A stretch of 64,000 nt of DNA from Euonymus europaeus (Eukaryota > Streptophyta > Magnoliopsida > Celastrales > Celastraceae): contig OY756962.1 of NCBI GenBank assembly GCA_963580455.1, forward strand, positions 23,945,001-24,009,000, written 5' to 3'. Below the pieces are notes generated by a model. That model made no database searches, had not been told where the DNA came from, and saw only the letters and a program-made list of their open reading frames with translations. Shown piece by piece: positions 1 through 9,890 of this stretch (within the stretch, counting starts at the first letter, position 1; the number at the start of each line of letters is the position of its first letter). Made by a program: the position numbers and the translations under genes.

Positions 1-28
1 TCATTATTCATGTGCTTTCTCTCTGTAT

Positions 29-59
<31 letters not shown>

Positions 60-426
60 AGAGAGATGAGAGTGGGGGAGTGTGAGAGAGAGAATGAGTA
101 TGCATGTGCTTGATTTAGTACAGTTAAATAGTTAAATGAGTTTCAATTTTAAAATTTAAAATTCAAATAAGTTCGCACAAATTAGGATTATCAAGATTAG
201 AGATGTGTACTACCGTAAAATGACAGACAAATTATCATAAAAAATTATATAAATGATTGCGATTTAATTAAAATATCCATTTTGGTCCGAAATGATTGCA
301 GCTCCTATTCGGAGGATTTGTGGCGTGGCGTGGCGGGAGAGAAAAGAAAAGAAAAGAAAATAAAAGAGGAGAAGAGAGAGCGTTTTGTATTTCCAACTCA
401 ATTTGCGTTTTCAACCTACGAACACC
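1..426 (+). other. Left edge and upstream region of the PPR gene
   Basis: Non-coding sequence before the PPR start codon. It opens with an imperfect GTGAGA microsatellite (about 36-66) and has a purine-rich GAAAA-type tract at about 340-375 that would lie in the 5' leader. An ATG at 282 opens an overlapping 93-codon frame with no recognisable product; if transcribed it would act at most as an upstream ORF. I see no clear TATA box. Confidence 0.6.
26..66. repeat. GTGAGA/GA microsatellite
   Basis: Several imperfect tandem GTGAGA units pass into a pure GA run. This is a simple sequence repeat with no coding meaning. Confidence 0.8.
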
Positions 427-2778
427 ATGATTCGAGCTCTCTCTGCTTCAAACCAATCAAAATTCCTTTTCCTTCTACTCAGACCCCAAAACCCCAAAAC
501 CAATTCTTCCTCTCTTCGCCTTTGCAACACAGCCACTTCTCAATCTCCTTCCCCAGACGCTGACGGTGACGGTTCACTAATTACCAGAGCTCTCCAACTC
601 CTCCAATCATCGCAAGATCAGTGGAGCAAGACTGACCGTCTCCGTTGCCTCATCTCCTCGGCTTCTTTTTCTCCTCGCGTTGCCGTTCATATCACTCGCA
701 GCCTCTCCTCCTCCTCTCTCGCCATGAGATTGTTTGATTATCTGTACCAAGGTTCGCCTTCATTGGACACGGCTTTGTTGTCTTCCACATTCCAAGCTGT
801 TCTTGAACTCGCTAGCCGCGAACCCGATGCTCAGACCAAGCTACCTGAGCTTGTCAAAATATCTAAAGAGCATAATCTACCACTTACTATCAATTCTGCT
901 ACCCTGCTCTTTCGCTGCTTTGGGAGGTTCAATATGGTGGATGAGTCACTCTCTGTGTTCAATGAACTCGACCCATTTCTTAGAAACACCCACGTTCGCA
1001 ATGTGTTGATTGGTTTGCTGTTGAGAGCGGGACGTCTCCATGATGCGCTTCATATGCTTGATGAAATGCTCCAACCGGGAGCTGAGTGGAAGCCGAATGA
1101 GATTACTGCAGATATTGTCTTCTCTTCATTGCTGAGGAGAGAAAGGCCATGGCGGAATATGGCGGAGGAGGAGATTGTTGAATTAGCATTGAAGTTTGGT
1201 GAATATGGCGTTTTCCCCAATTCTGAATGGCTCGCAAAATTGATTACTGGACTGAGTAGAAATGGAAAGACTGCACGGGCTTGGGATTTTTTGAATGAAA
1301 TGATGAATATGGGCGCTGCAGTAACAGTGGCATCCTGCAATAAACTTTTGGTAGCTCTAGGAAGGCATAAAGAATTTAAGAAAATGAATGCGTTAATGGA
1401 AAGGATGATGAAAATGGGAATACAGCCAAATGTTGTTACTTTTGGGATTCTTATAAATCATTCGTGCAAATATAGGAGGGTCGATGAGGCGTTGGAGGTG
1501 TTTGAAAGGATGAATAGAGGGAAAGAGAGTGATGCTATTGCAGTTCAGCCTGATGTGATTATTTACAATATTTTGATAGATGGGCTTTGTAAAGTGGGGA
1601 GACAAGAGGAAGGATTGGGTTTGGTGGAAAGAGTGAGAAGACAAACAGGTTGTGCCCCTAATACTGTTACTTATAATTGCTTGATTGATGGGTTTGCCAA
1701 AGCTGGAGAGATTGACAAGGCACAAGAGTTGTTTGATACGATGAACAAGGAAGGAGTTCACCCAAATGTGATCACTCTCAATACTCTGGTTGATGGTATG
1801 TGTAGACATGGGAGAGTCAGTGCTGCAGTTAATTTTGTAAATGAGATGCAAAGCTTTGGTCTGAAAGGCAATGTTAATACTTATACTGTGTTAATCAATG
1901 CCTTTTGTAATGTCAATAATTTTGCTAAGGCATTAGAATTGTTTGATCAAATGTTGACAAGAGGATGCTCTCCAGATGCAATTTTTTACTATACACTAAT
2001 CTCTGGTTTGAGCCAAGCAGACAGGTTGGATGATGCCAGCTCCATTGCATCAAGAGCAAAAGAGGCTGGCTATGGCCTTGATGTTGTTTGCTATAATACT
2101 CTGATTGGAGGATTTTGCAGGCAGAACAAGTCTGACAAAGCTTATGAGCTGATCAAGGAAATGGAGGAACTTGGAGTGAAGCCTGACTCTGTCACATATA
2201 ACACTTTGATTTCCTTTTTCAGCAAATCTGGTAATTTCGAAACTGCCCTTAGATTTTTGAAAAATATGATTGAAGACGGCCTGGTACCTACTGTTGTTAC
2301 ATACGGGGCTATAATTCATTCGTATTGCTTAAATGGAAAAGTTGACGAAGCCATGAAGATTTTGGAAGAAATGTGCTCTGCTTCAAAGGTTCCTCCCAAC
2401 ACTGTAATATACAATATCCTTATAGACTCGCTGTGTAAGAATAATGATATAGAGCAAGCTCTTTTCTTAATGGATGACATGAAACTTAAGGGAGTGAGGC
2501 CGAATACCACCACATATAATGCTGTATTCAAAGGTCTTAAGGAGAAAAATTGGTTGGAGAAAGCATTTGGATTGATGGATAGAATGATTGAGCAGGCGTG
2601 TAATCCGGATTACATAACCATGGAAATACTTACCGAGTGGCTTTCATTAGTTGGCGAGACAGATAAATTGAGAACTTTTTTGCAAAGGTACCAGGTTCAA
2701 ACGTCTACTCCCAAAAGCATCCACACTCCACAGGCTCTTCAGCAAGTAGAGGAAAGGGTACATTTTGTCTTCCAGTAA
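427..2778 (+). CDS. P-class pentatricopeptide repeat (PPR) protein, probably mitochondrial
   Basis: Intronless frame of 783 residues. PPR proteins bind organelle RNA in a sequence-specific way and help its processing, stability or translation. From about residue 330 there is a nearly unbroken run of some eleven 35-residue repeats with the usual pattern (for example VTYNCLIDGFAKAGEIDKA and VTYNTLISFFSKSGNFETA); weaker repeats lie before it. No E, DYW or SMR domain follows, so it is P-class. The start at 427 (MIRALSASNQSK) is preferred over the in-frame ATG at 385 because it gives a Ser/Arg-rich, acid-poor N-terminus typical of a mitochondrial presequence. Lack of introns is normal for the family. 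From memory it most resembles Arabidopsis At3g61520/At5g28460. The frame is intact. The RNA target cannot be read from the sequence. Confidence 0.93.
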   Translation: MIRALSASNQSKFLFLLLRPQNPKTNSSSLRLCNTATSQSPSPDADGDGSLITRALQLLQSSQDQWSKTDRLRCLISSASFSPRVAVHITRSLSSSSLAMRLFDYLYQGSPSLDTALLSSTFQAVLELASREPDAQTKLPELVKISKEHNLPLTINSATLLFRCFGRFNMVDESLSVFNELDPFLRNTHVRNVLIGLLLRAGRLHDALHMLDEMLQPGAEWKPNEITADIVFSSLLRRERPWRNMAEEEIVELALKFGEYGVFPNSEWLAKLITGLSRNGKTARAWDFLNEMMNMGAAVTVASCNKLLVALGRHKEFKKMNALMERMMKMGIQPNVVTFGILINHSCKYRRVDEALEVFERMNRGKESDAIAVQPDVIIYNILIDGLCKVGRQEEGLGLVERVRRQTGCAPNTVTYNCLIDGFAKAGEIDKAQELFDTMNKEGVHPNVITLNTLVDGMCRHGRVSAAVNFVNEMQSFGLKGNVNTYTVLINAFCNVNNFAKALELFDQMLTRGCSPDAIFYYTLISGLSQADRLDDASSIASRAKEAGYGLDVVCYNTLIGGFCRQNKSDKAYELIKEMEELGVKPDSVTYNTLISFFSKSGNFETALRFLKNMIEDGLVPTVVTYGAIIHSYCLNGKVDEAMKILEEMCSASKVPPNTVIYNILIDSLCKNNDIEQALFLMDDMKLKGVRPNTTTYNAVFKGLKEKNWLEKAFGLMDRMIEQACNPDYITMEILTEWLSLVGETDKLRTFLQRYQVQTSTPKSIHTPQALQQVEERVHFVFQ

Positions 2779-3856
2779 ACTGTGCTTGTAGGATTCAGAC
2801 TTGCCGCATGGTTTTGATGGTTTTTTTGTGGGGCTTCATGCTTGAATTGATGAATTATCTTCAGTTGTCAATGGAGCAGAAAAATCCAATCATATTGATG
2901 TTGCAATATTCTCCTCCATGCTTCTCTTTTTGGCGTTTAAGTTGTTTCATAATTTCTACTTTACTTTCTTATTTATCTCTTCTATAAAGATGTCTACTTT
3001 AGGGGACCAATTATTTATAATACTGAGATGCCTTTGTTGTTGTTGAATGATTCATATCAGCCTTGACAGTTTCCCCATCTATTTGAAGCTCCATTTTGTT
3101 TTTCCTTGATGCCAAAGTTAGAATGACCGCTATCAGAGAAGCAATGGATTATAGGTCCCCTGATGATGGAATTGCTCCTGGCCGTCGTCCAACAAGTTCC
3201 TGCATAGTACATACGGCTTGACAAACTCAGAGCCGTATTTTGTAACTTTGCAAGCTATGTCTGAAGCATTTCTTGAAAATGCTGGAGTAGGAGGTTATCT
3301 CAGAGTGTAAGAAACATCAAACATGTATAGATTGTTCTCAATAATTTTTATTTTCACATTTCAAAGATATATCTCTGATGAGATTTGGAAGTGACATTGC
3401 CATGATGGCATTTATTGGAAAATCACATTCCTTGCAAATAAACATCCATCATTTCCCTCATGAAGCCTTTTGCCTTTCTGTTTTGGGAAAATCAATAGTT
3501 TTTTCTACTCTCTTGAAATTATATAGTTTTTCTCCCCCTTTTCTTGAAATCACATATCCCTTTTGTCAACGGTTGATTTTGATTGATAAATTTCGATCAA
3601 ATTATTTAGTCGATTTTTCGGTTTTTGGAGATTATAAGCTTCATCTTCACTTGTTGAACAAATTTAGTATAAGCTAAAACAAAATAATAATAAAAAATTG
3701 GTCATTTTTCTTCCTCTATAAGACTCACTAATTGGGGGATTTAGGTTTGGTTTAATACAAATGCCATAAAAGCATGGTTTTGGGGTTCTAGATTCTATTT
3801 CTCTAACACTGCCTCTAAAAATAGAAAAAATAAATCCATGTCAGTGTTTTAACAAG
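2779..3856. other. 3' flanks between the PPR and WRKY genes (convergent)
   Basis: This holds the 3' ends of two convergent genes. About 3120-3310 is less AT-rich and could be leftover exon-like or UTR sequence, but I could not identify it. About 3571-3625 carries one copy of a dispersed AT-rich repeat (GATCAAAT..TTTAGTC) also found near 9.5, 27.6 and 31.1 kb. No gene is supported. Confidence 0.5.
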
Positions 3857-5062
3857 TCAAATACTGCCGGCCGCAGCCGCCGCGTTTTTGGGAAGCCAGT
3901 GGTGGCCGAAACTCGCCGACGGAAATGGATAGGTGAAGCAGTCGCCGGCGGCGAATTCCTCCAAGCCCTCGAAGAAATCATCATTCAAAGCCGAATCCGA
4001 GACTCCAAACTCTGCCTCTTCACCGTCTTCTTCTTGTAAAATCAAATCATTCTCTTCTCTGCTTTCGCTGTTTTGACTTTGTGGCATTGAGAGCACTGGA
4101 GAGGAGGAACAAGCGGGTTTGGATGGGGAAGCTTTGTCAGAGATGGACGTTGTTGTTTCTGGGTTCGTCGTAGTCTTCTGACGAGTGCTACCGCCGAGTG
4201 AATTCCGGTGGGTCGGAGCAGGGTGGTTGTGCTCGGCTGTATAAGTGACTTTTAACATTCCCGGATCGGATTGGTCCCGCTCCACTTGTTTTCGGGCCAT
4301 ACAACCCTTGGAACTACTACATCTGTAATAACCCCTGTTCATCCATAGAAATTAAAACAGAGCATGATTAAGAAAATGTCAACAAGAAATCCAATCACCG
4401 TTCAATAAAAATCACAAATTATGTGAAACCCACCTTGGATATGGTGAGCCTTTGATGGGTTTTTGGCCATATTTACGCCATGCCCAGATGTCGGAATACA
4501 GAGCGTCTGCAGGTACTCTGCGCACCTCCTTCGATTGGTTTTTTCTGTGGAGCAGAAATCAACAAACCCTTATCAGAACTAATGAAGAAAAACCAAATTA
4601 AAAAAATTGGTTATTGTAAATTTCAAAATTTTCCCCGACAGTAGCAGGATAGTATTTGTACCTCTTTTTGGATCGAGAAGTATTAGTTCTATTTACAGAC
4701 CCACCATGAAACTGCCTTGGCTGCTGCTTCTGTACTTGATTTAACTGCGTTGGATCTACAGAGACGTTGAGGGAAGAAGAAATTGAGGATATGGGTTTGG
4801 TCTGTACTGGTGAAGGAAGAAGAGATTTAGGGGGAAACGGCTTGTAGAGATCATGCAAATCACCGTAAGTATTTCTTGCTTCAAAAGGATCTGAAACATA
4901 GAAAAGGTTTCCCTTTTGTTCACGAACACCAGTAGTGAATGAAGGAAAAGTAGCCTGATTGAAAAAATCTGCCGAAAGAGCAGTTGATGTGGTGGTGGTG
5001 GTTTTAGTGGCGGTGACGTAGCTCCTGACCACCGCGTGCAAACCCCAGTCGTCTTCCTCCAT
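3857..5062 (-). CDS. WRKY transcription factor, group IIe (WRKY22/27/29 type)
   Basis: Nuclear DNA-binding regulator of defence and senescence genes that binds W-boxes (TTGAC[CT]). Three exons on the minus strand: 4662-5062, 4434-4544 and 3857-4334, total 990 bp, 329 residues, all with GT-AG splice sites in phase. The N-terminus [14 protein letters not shown] is characteristic of the WRKY22/27 branch. The single WRKY domain has an intact WRKYGQK heptapeptide and a C-X5-C-X23-H-X-H zinc finger (CSSSKGC ... EHNH). The second intron splits the codon just before GYYRC, the conserved position for group IIe and related WRKYs. A basic SRSKKR stretch precedes the domain and the C-terminus is acidic, as in an activation region. 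The start at 5062 is chosen over a longer frame upstream because it matches the family N-terminus. In Arabidopsis WRKY22/29 act downstream of the flagellin MAPK cascade. Confidence 0.95.
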
Positions 5063-5178
5063 GGCTTCTATAGAGACAAGCTCTGTCTCTGCAACAACAG
5101 CTAAAGGAGATATAGAAAGAGAGGGAGAGAACAGACGCTGACTTTTGGAAGGTTGGAGTAAGAGAAGTACAACCAACA

Positions 5179-5184
5179 TTTATA
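5179..5184 (-). promoter_or_regulatory. TATA box of the WRKY gene
   Basis: Read on the minus strand this is TATAAA in the context CACTATAAATG, about 117 bp upstream of the chosen ATG, which suits a plant core promoter with a leader of roughly 85 bases. CT-rich sequence around it fits a plant leader. Confidence 0.6.
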
Positions 5185-5201
5185 GTGAGAGAAAAAAGAA
5201 A

Positions 5202-5207
5202 AGTCAA
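5202..5207 (-). promoter_or_regulatory. W-box in the WRKY promoter
   Basis: TTGACT on the minus strand about 20 bp upstream of the TATA box. Further TTGAC cores lie at about 5272-5292. WRKY genes are often self- or cross-regulated through such boxes; that role here is inference. Confidence 0.45.
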
Positions 5208-5289
5208 TATAGTGAGAGAAACAGAGAGAGAGGAGGGGTAGGGAAATCGGGGTATTTTTGGATTTTTGTGGGTTGACAATACAAAATGT

Positions 5290-7017
5290 CAAAGGAGGGA
5301 AGTTATTTTTTTTGTATTCCTCTGCTCTGATTCTCCCTATTCTACACGCGTTTTCTTTCTAATTGCCCACCAATCACGCGTGGAGCCTCATGAGATTTAC
5401 CGACAAATGGAAGAAGAAAAAAAAAATAGAGAAAAAGGAAAATCATATATTTAACGTTCTTAAAATATGGAATCCTCGGATTCTCCACCTTTTTCTTTCT
5501 TTCTCTTAATTACACCCTAAAAATCAAAATCAAAATCAACTATTGATGCTTAACACAACACAAAAGTGCCTAAAAAGGTATATATTTCCTTTTTTTTGGA
5601 AAAGGGGATGAGTTCATATTCGAAATTCCAGATTACATACGATACGATACGATTCAGTTCGCCAACTATACTTCAGAGTTCGTAAGGTATATATTTCCTT
5701 TATTTTGAGTGAAAACTCAAACGTTAATTTAGAGATTCGCAAATGTGTATCTAATATTATTTATCCCTCCGTCCCTATTTGATAGACTCGTTTGTTTTTT
5801 CACATAGATTAATAAAATTTAGTTAATATCATTAAAGCCATAAATTTAATTAGTTTTCTTCCTAATATATACCCTTCATTAAAATTACTTCACTCGCATC
5901 TAATTTCTTGAGAATAAAAAGAATATGAAAAACTGTGGAGTTTATTTGTTGATAAAGATGCACAACAAATAAGGATAGATTATTAAATTAGTCATTTTTA
6001 CTGATTTTCAATAACGAAGTGAGCTATAATTTTGGACGAATCAAAATATAATTATAACCTATCAAATAGAAACGGAGGGAATATCGTGAATCATTTCGTA
6101 AGGACACTTTGGTCCTATTGTGTTAATTTTTTCCTTTATGACACGAGCGTTCACATTATGTAGTAACTTGGGGACGGAGATCACGTGAAATTAGGGCTGA
6201 TTTCATCGATGCTGAATCTTTACTTCCCCACTTTCAATTTTGGTGTTTCCACTACAATATTCCTCCTCCCAATAACATCATGTGACTGGACAAAGCAAAA
6301 ATAAATAAATGAAAAAGCGACAACGGACTGCCACGTGTTCACATACAGATGAGAAAGTATAGTGAGAGAATATTATTATTTAAATGAAAATATTATATAG
6401 AAGATTTATCACACACATTAGAGTAGATGTTATGGTGAGAGAATAATATTATGTAACGTGTAAGCCTAAAATTCTAAAAAATTCTATTGGAATATTTATA
6501 TTTTAAGTTAAAAAAGTTACGTGATAACAAGATTCATCACACATGACATATTGCGGTGAATCTTTATTTGATGCTTTAAGTGCACACGTTATCATTATTC
6601 TGATATTTTGTTTGAGTTTTCTATGATTTGATGTATAATCGGCACAGACGAAATATAGTGAGCGACAAAGGCATGGGATTGTAAACCATGTAGGGTCAAG
6701 TAGGAGTAGTTTTGATATTATACAAAGTGGAGTGTTCAAGCAGTGGCATATCTGAGCCTAGAGAAGTTCGGAGCAAACTCTAAAGATGAAACCCTAATAA
6801 AAATAATTAAAAATGAGTTAATTTTTATATTTTAAAGTTGTAATGGGGTGTGAACATTATTGAATTATTATTTTTCTTGTTAATGAGTCCTAAATGTGTT
6901 TGAGACTTTTATCATATTATCAATCTTTTAAAAATATGATGCCCTAGAAATTTGGAGATCTTGAGCGGCTGCTTGTCTCGCTCCACCCGAGACGTCCATA
7001 GTTCATGGTTATATTAC
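5290..7017. other. Intergenic sequence with a MITE
   Basis: AT-rich DNA upstream of the WRKY gene. Apart from the Stowaway-like element at 5762-6083 I see no gene. About 5600-5690 contains a short dispersed motif (AGATTACATACGAT) related to one near 20.2 kb, probably an old transposon fragment. Confidence 0.5.
5762..6083. mobile_element. Stowaway-like (Tc1/mariner) MITE
   Basis: About 320 bp bounded by inverted repeats: CCCTCCGTCCCTATTTGATA at the left and its near-perfect inverse, ending AAACGGAGGGA, at the right. The CTCCCTCCGT start and TA dinucleotides at both outer edges are the hallmarks of Stowaway elements, which insert at TA. No coding capacity, so it would have been moved by a mariner transposase encoded elsewhere. 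Confidence 0.85.
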
Positions 7018-7714
7018 TGATATGGCAAAATTGGTCCATCCAATAAGATTGTGATACGTGTAAATATCCACCTCGGACGGGCGGCATTGCGCCTTGCTGG
7101 ACCGACCGACCAACCTAAAGTATTATAGTGGTTCGGTTGGTCGGTCAACTTTGCTCCCTATTTGGCCCTTTTTAGGCCGGTGGTTGGTTTGGTCGGTCAT
7201 CCTCTACAGATCGGTTTAGCCTTCAGCTAGGTGGTGATGTTGTCTTTTGGGCACATAGGTCGATCGGTCGTCCTGAGTTTACAGGGTGGTCGGTCGGCCA
7301 TTGCCGGATCCGAACTAGATCCATCCCCTCTTTAAGGAGTCTTAATCCTATAAGGAGTAGAGACCCAAAAGGACTACAACTCCGACAAATGAGCTCAGAT
7401 AAGGAAGAGAGGAGTTTCATTCCTAAAGGAATAAGAACTCTGTAAGTCTCTATAAAAGGAGGCCCACGCATCAGGTAAATTTTTTACGTCATAACTGGCA
7501 TTACTGTTGCTTAAGTTGATAGAGCTCTCACAGACCGAGCCCTTCCAACTGAGAATTACCTAACTGACTTGAGCGTCGGAGCAGGCCCCCCGAACTAACT
7601 CGAGGTCCCTCTTAGCTTACGTTTGCTTACTGTGTATAACATCCAGCTCAGCAATTTGGAGTCTAACAAGATTGATTGATGTCCAGCTAGGACGGACAAT
7701 TTTTGGCATCATCA
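7018..7714 (+). mobile_element. Probable solo LTR of an LTR retrotransposon
   Basis: A 697-bp segment that begins TGAT and ends ATCA and is flanked by ATTAC on the left and GTTAC on the right, a near-match 5-bp target duplication. Inside are GC-rich repeated GGTCGGTC motifs, a good TATA box (TATAAAAGG at 7451) and, about 100 bp on, a GAGCGTCGGAG stretch often seen in plant Ty3-type LTR R-U5 regions. No gag/pol sequence lies beside it, so recombination between two LTRs is the simplest origin. Exact ends are inferred. Confidence 0.55.
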
Positions 7715-8621
7715 GTTACCCATTTTTCGATTAAGATGGGCTACTATACTTTTGATTTAGGGGAGAATCTGTGCAAAATGTAAAGTCTTTGGATAAATGT
7801 ATAAAAATATAATATTTAGCATAATGTATTTAATAATAATTTTTTTCGTTGGAAAAAAAGTGTAGTAATTTGACTTGTCACTAGATTGTTGGAGTCTAGT
7901 GCAACTTTGCTATAGATTTACCAAATTACAATTTCATCAAAAATTGTGACAAGTCTTTAGCTGAATCATTGTAGTGGCTTTTAAAGGCGTTACATTGTTT
8001 TTCAAAAAAAAAAAAAAAATTGTGGACATGTTTCATTTAGGATTATGATTCTTATGGTATATTTTTTGTCCAAAAAAAAATTTAAATAGAATATGAAAAA
8101 GATATGAAAATTCTGAGTTGTTGAGTATACACCGAAATACTCTATGTATTTTTCAGGTTCCATTTGATTTTTATTTAAAATAAAATATGTATCATTGAAC
8201 TCGTATTTTCAATCAAAATATATTCATAATTTTTTTTTAAAATTAGTGACTTTAAACTTAAAAGACCACTGTAGTAGAGTCTACAACAAATTTTTACAGC
8301 AGATCCCGAGCTCCCGAATAAAAGACCCCTGAGCATCCAAGTTAAAGCTACCCAAATATTCCACAATCCATTCAACTTGCATTACTAGCTGAAAAACTGA
8401 AGTGACCGATCCTTGTTGGATAGTCATTTCACGTGTGCAGGAAGAAGGAACAAAAAGGCTGCTTCCAATTTCCATGATGTCATGAATCGGAGGAGGAGAA
8501 ATGCATCTCTTGGCAATTAGTCCGGCCACTCCCCACCCAATACTACAAAACCCTTCATTAAAACACTTCGAGGAATGACATTGATTAGAGTTTTTGAGGC
8601 TCTCCAGGCCTCTCGACTATA

Positions 8622-8754
8622 AGCTAGTTTATAAGTCAATAAGAAACGCTCTATCAAATACCTGACAATTTATAGATATCTGACAACTTATAAGTTAGTT
8701 AAGTTAGCGTTAGTTATAAGTTTCATCGAACACCCGACAACTTATAAACTAGCT
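8622..8754. mobile_element. Small MITE-like element with inverted ends
   Basis: Begins AGCTAGTTTATAAGTC and ends GACAACTTATAAACTAGCT, giving roughly 14-bp inverted ends around about 130 bp. Internal copies of ACAACTTATAAG-like motifs repeat. The superfamily is unclear because no clean target duplication is visible. Confidence 0.5.
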
Positions 8755-9058
8755 CATTCACTAGTATCTTTTTGTTGTTGTTGTCTGGTTAGGGATATAA
8801 GAGATTGAACCATTTTTTTCAATTTTTTTAGTTACAGAATGAGGGATTAGACAAGAGTACGAATGGGTTTATGAAAAAAACTTGTAAAATATAATAAAAT
8901 GACATTGCAATAAAGAAAATCAGGACGATATATATACAGGGAGGGAGGGGGCTCACTGTGGGTCTTTCATAACATGAAAGGTTAAAGAGGAGTTATAATT
9001 TAATGGGTTTGGCACATTTGACATGTAACTGAAGAGATATGTAGACAGATATACCTTT

Positions 9059-9060
<2 letters not shown>

Positions 9061-9110
<50 letters not shown>
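9061..9110. repeat. (TC)25 microsatellite
   Basis: Fifty bases of uninterrupted TC dinucleotides, likely polymorphic. A Glu-Arg alternating minus-strand frame across it is an artefact. Confidence 0.95.
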
Positions 9111-9112
<2 letters not shown>

Positions 9113-9749
9113 AGAATGAATGGTAAACAGAAGTTTATAGTGGGGAAGGGATAAGTGTGGCACACTGAGGCTCCCCACCAACACCACAGGTGTCTCATTC
9201 ACCACCAACTGCAATTTGATTTATTTTCCTCTCTCTTTTAATCCTGTATGTAAGAGAATCTGAGCTCTCATATTGTCCCTCCACCAACATTAAAGAGCTC
9301 ACAAGATAAGGATCATAAATTCCAAACTTAGCAACATCTGCTATTTTTTTTTAAAACGAGGGGCTGAGATGATGCGATAAGATCATTGAATAATTTATCT
9401 TTAACAATAGCATTGGCTATTTGACTCAAAGTTTGTCCAACATGTACAAAATTGGGCCACTTACATCAATTACATTTGAATGCAACGGTCGGTTTTTTTA
9501 ACATATTTAAGTCAAATTGATTAATCAGTTATATCGGTTTTCAATTTTTGATCGAGTTTTTAGTTGTTTTAGTGAAAAATGTGTATTTTTTTTAAAAAAC
9601 TGACTAATCAGTTTGAGTTTGATTGATTTTTTCTTTTCTCGATTTTTTTTACAACCATAAATTACACCAAATGAGATGTTTGGAATTTTTTAGGGTACTT
9701 TGGTATATTTAGTTGTTTGGACAAAAAATGAAAGAGCAACAAAAATAGT

Positions 9750-9890
9750 AATACAATAGTTATGCTCGGCTTAGCAAGAGTAGGTCATTTGACAAAAAGA
9801 CTCGAGTTTAATCTTTGTCTCTGCATCATAATCTGCGATTAACATTCTACTCACATATCGAAAACGCATACGGATAGATTGATTCTTGGG
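9750..9890 (+). mobile_element. Weak tRNA-derived SINE-like segment
   Basis: GGCTTAGCAAGAG resembles a decayed tRNA A box and GACTCGAGTTTAATCT a decayed B box (GGTTCGANTCC). The downstream end TCTCGCCCCAACCGAAAT resembles plant SINE bodies. The match is poor and the boundaries are guesses. Confidence 0.3.

Noticed and set aside
7223..7471. Minus-strand 82-codon open frame
   Set aside because: It lies in the solo-LTR-like segment and has no recognisable domain.
8993..9214. Minus-strand open frame with Arg/Glu alternation
   Set aside because: It is the (TC)25 microsatellite read in frame, with no protein features.
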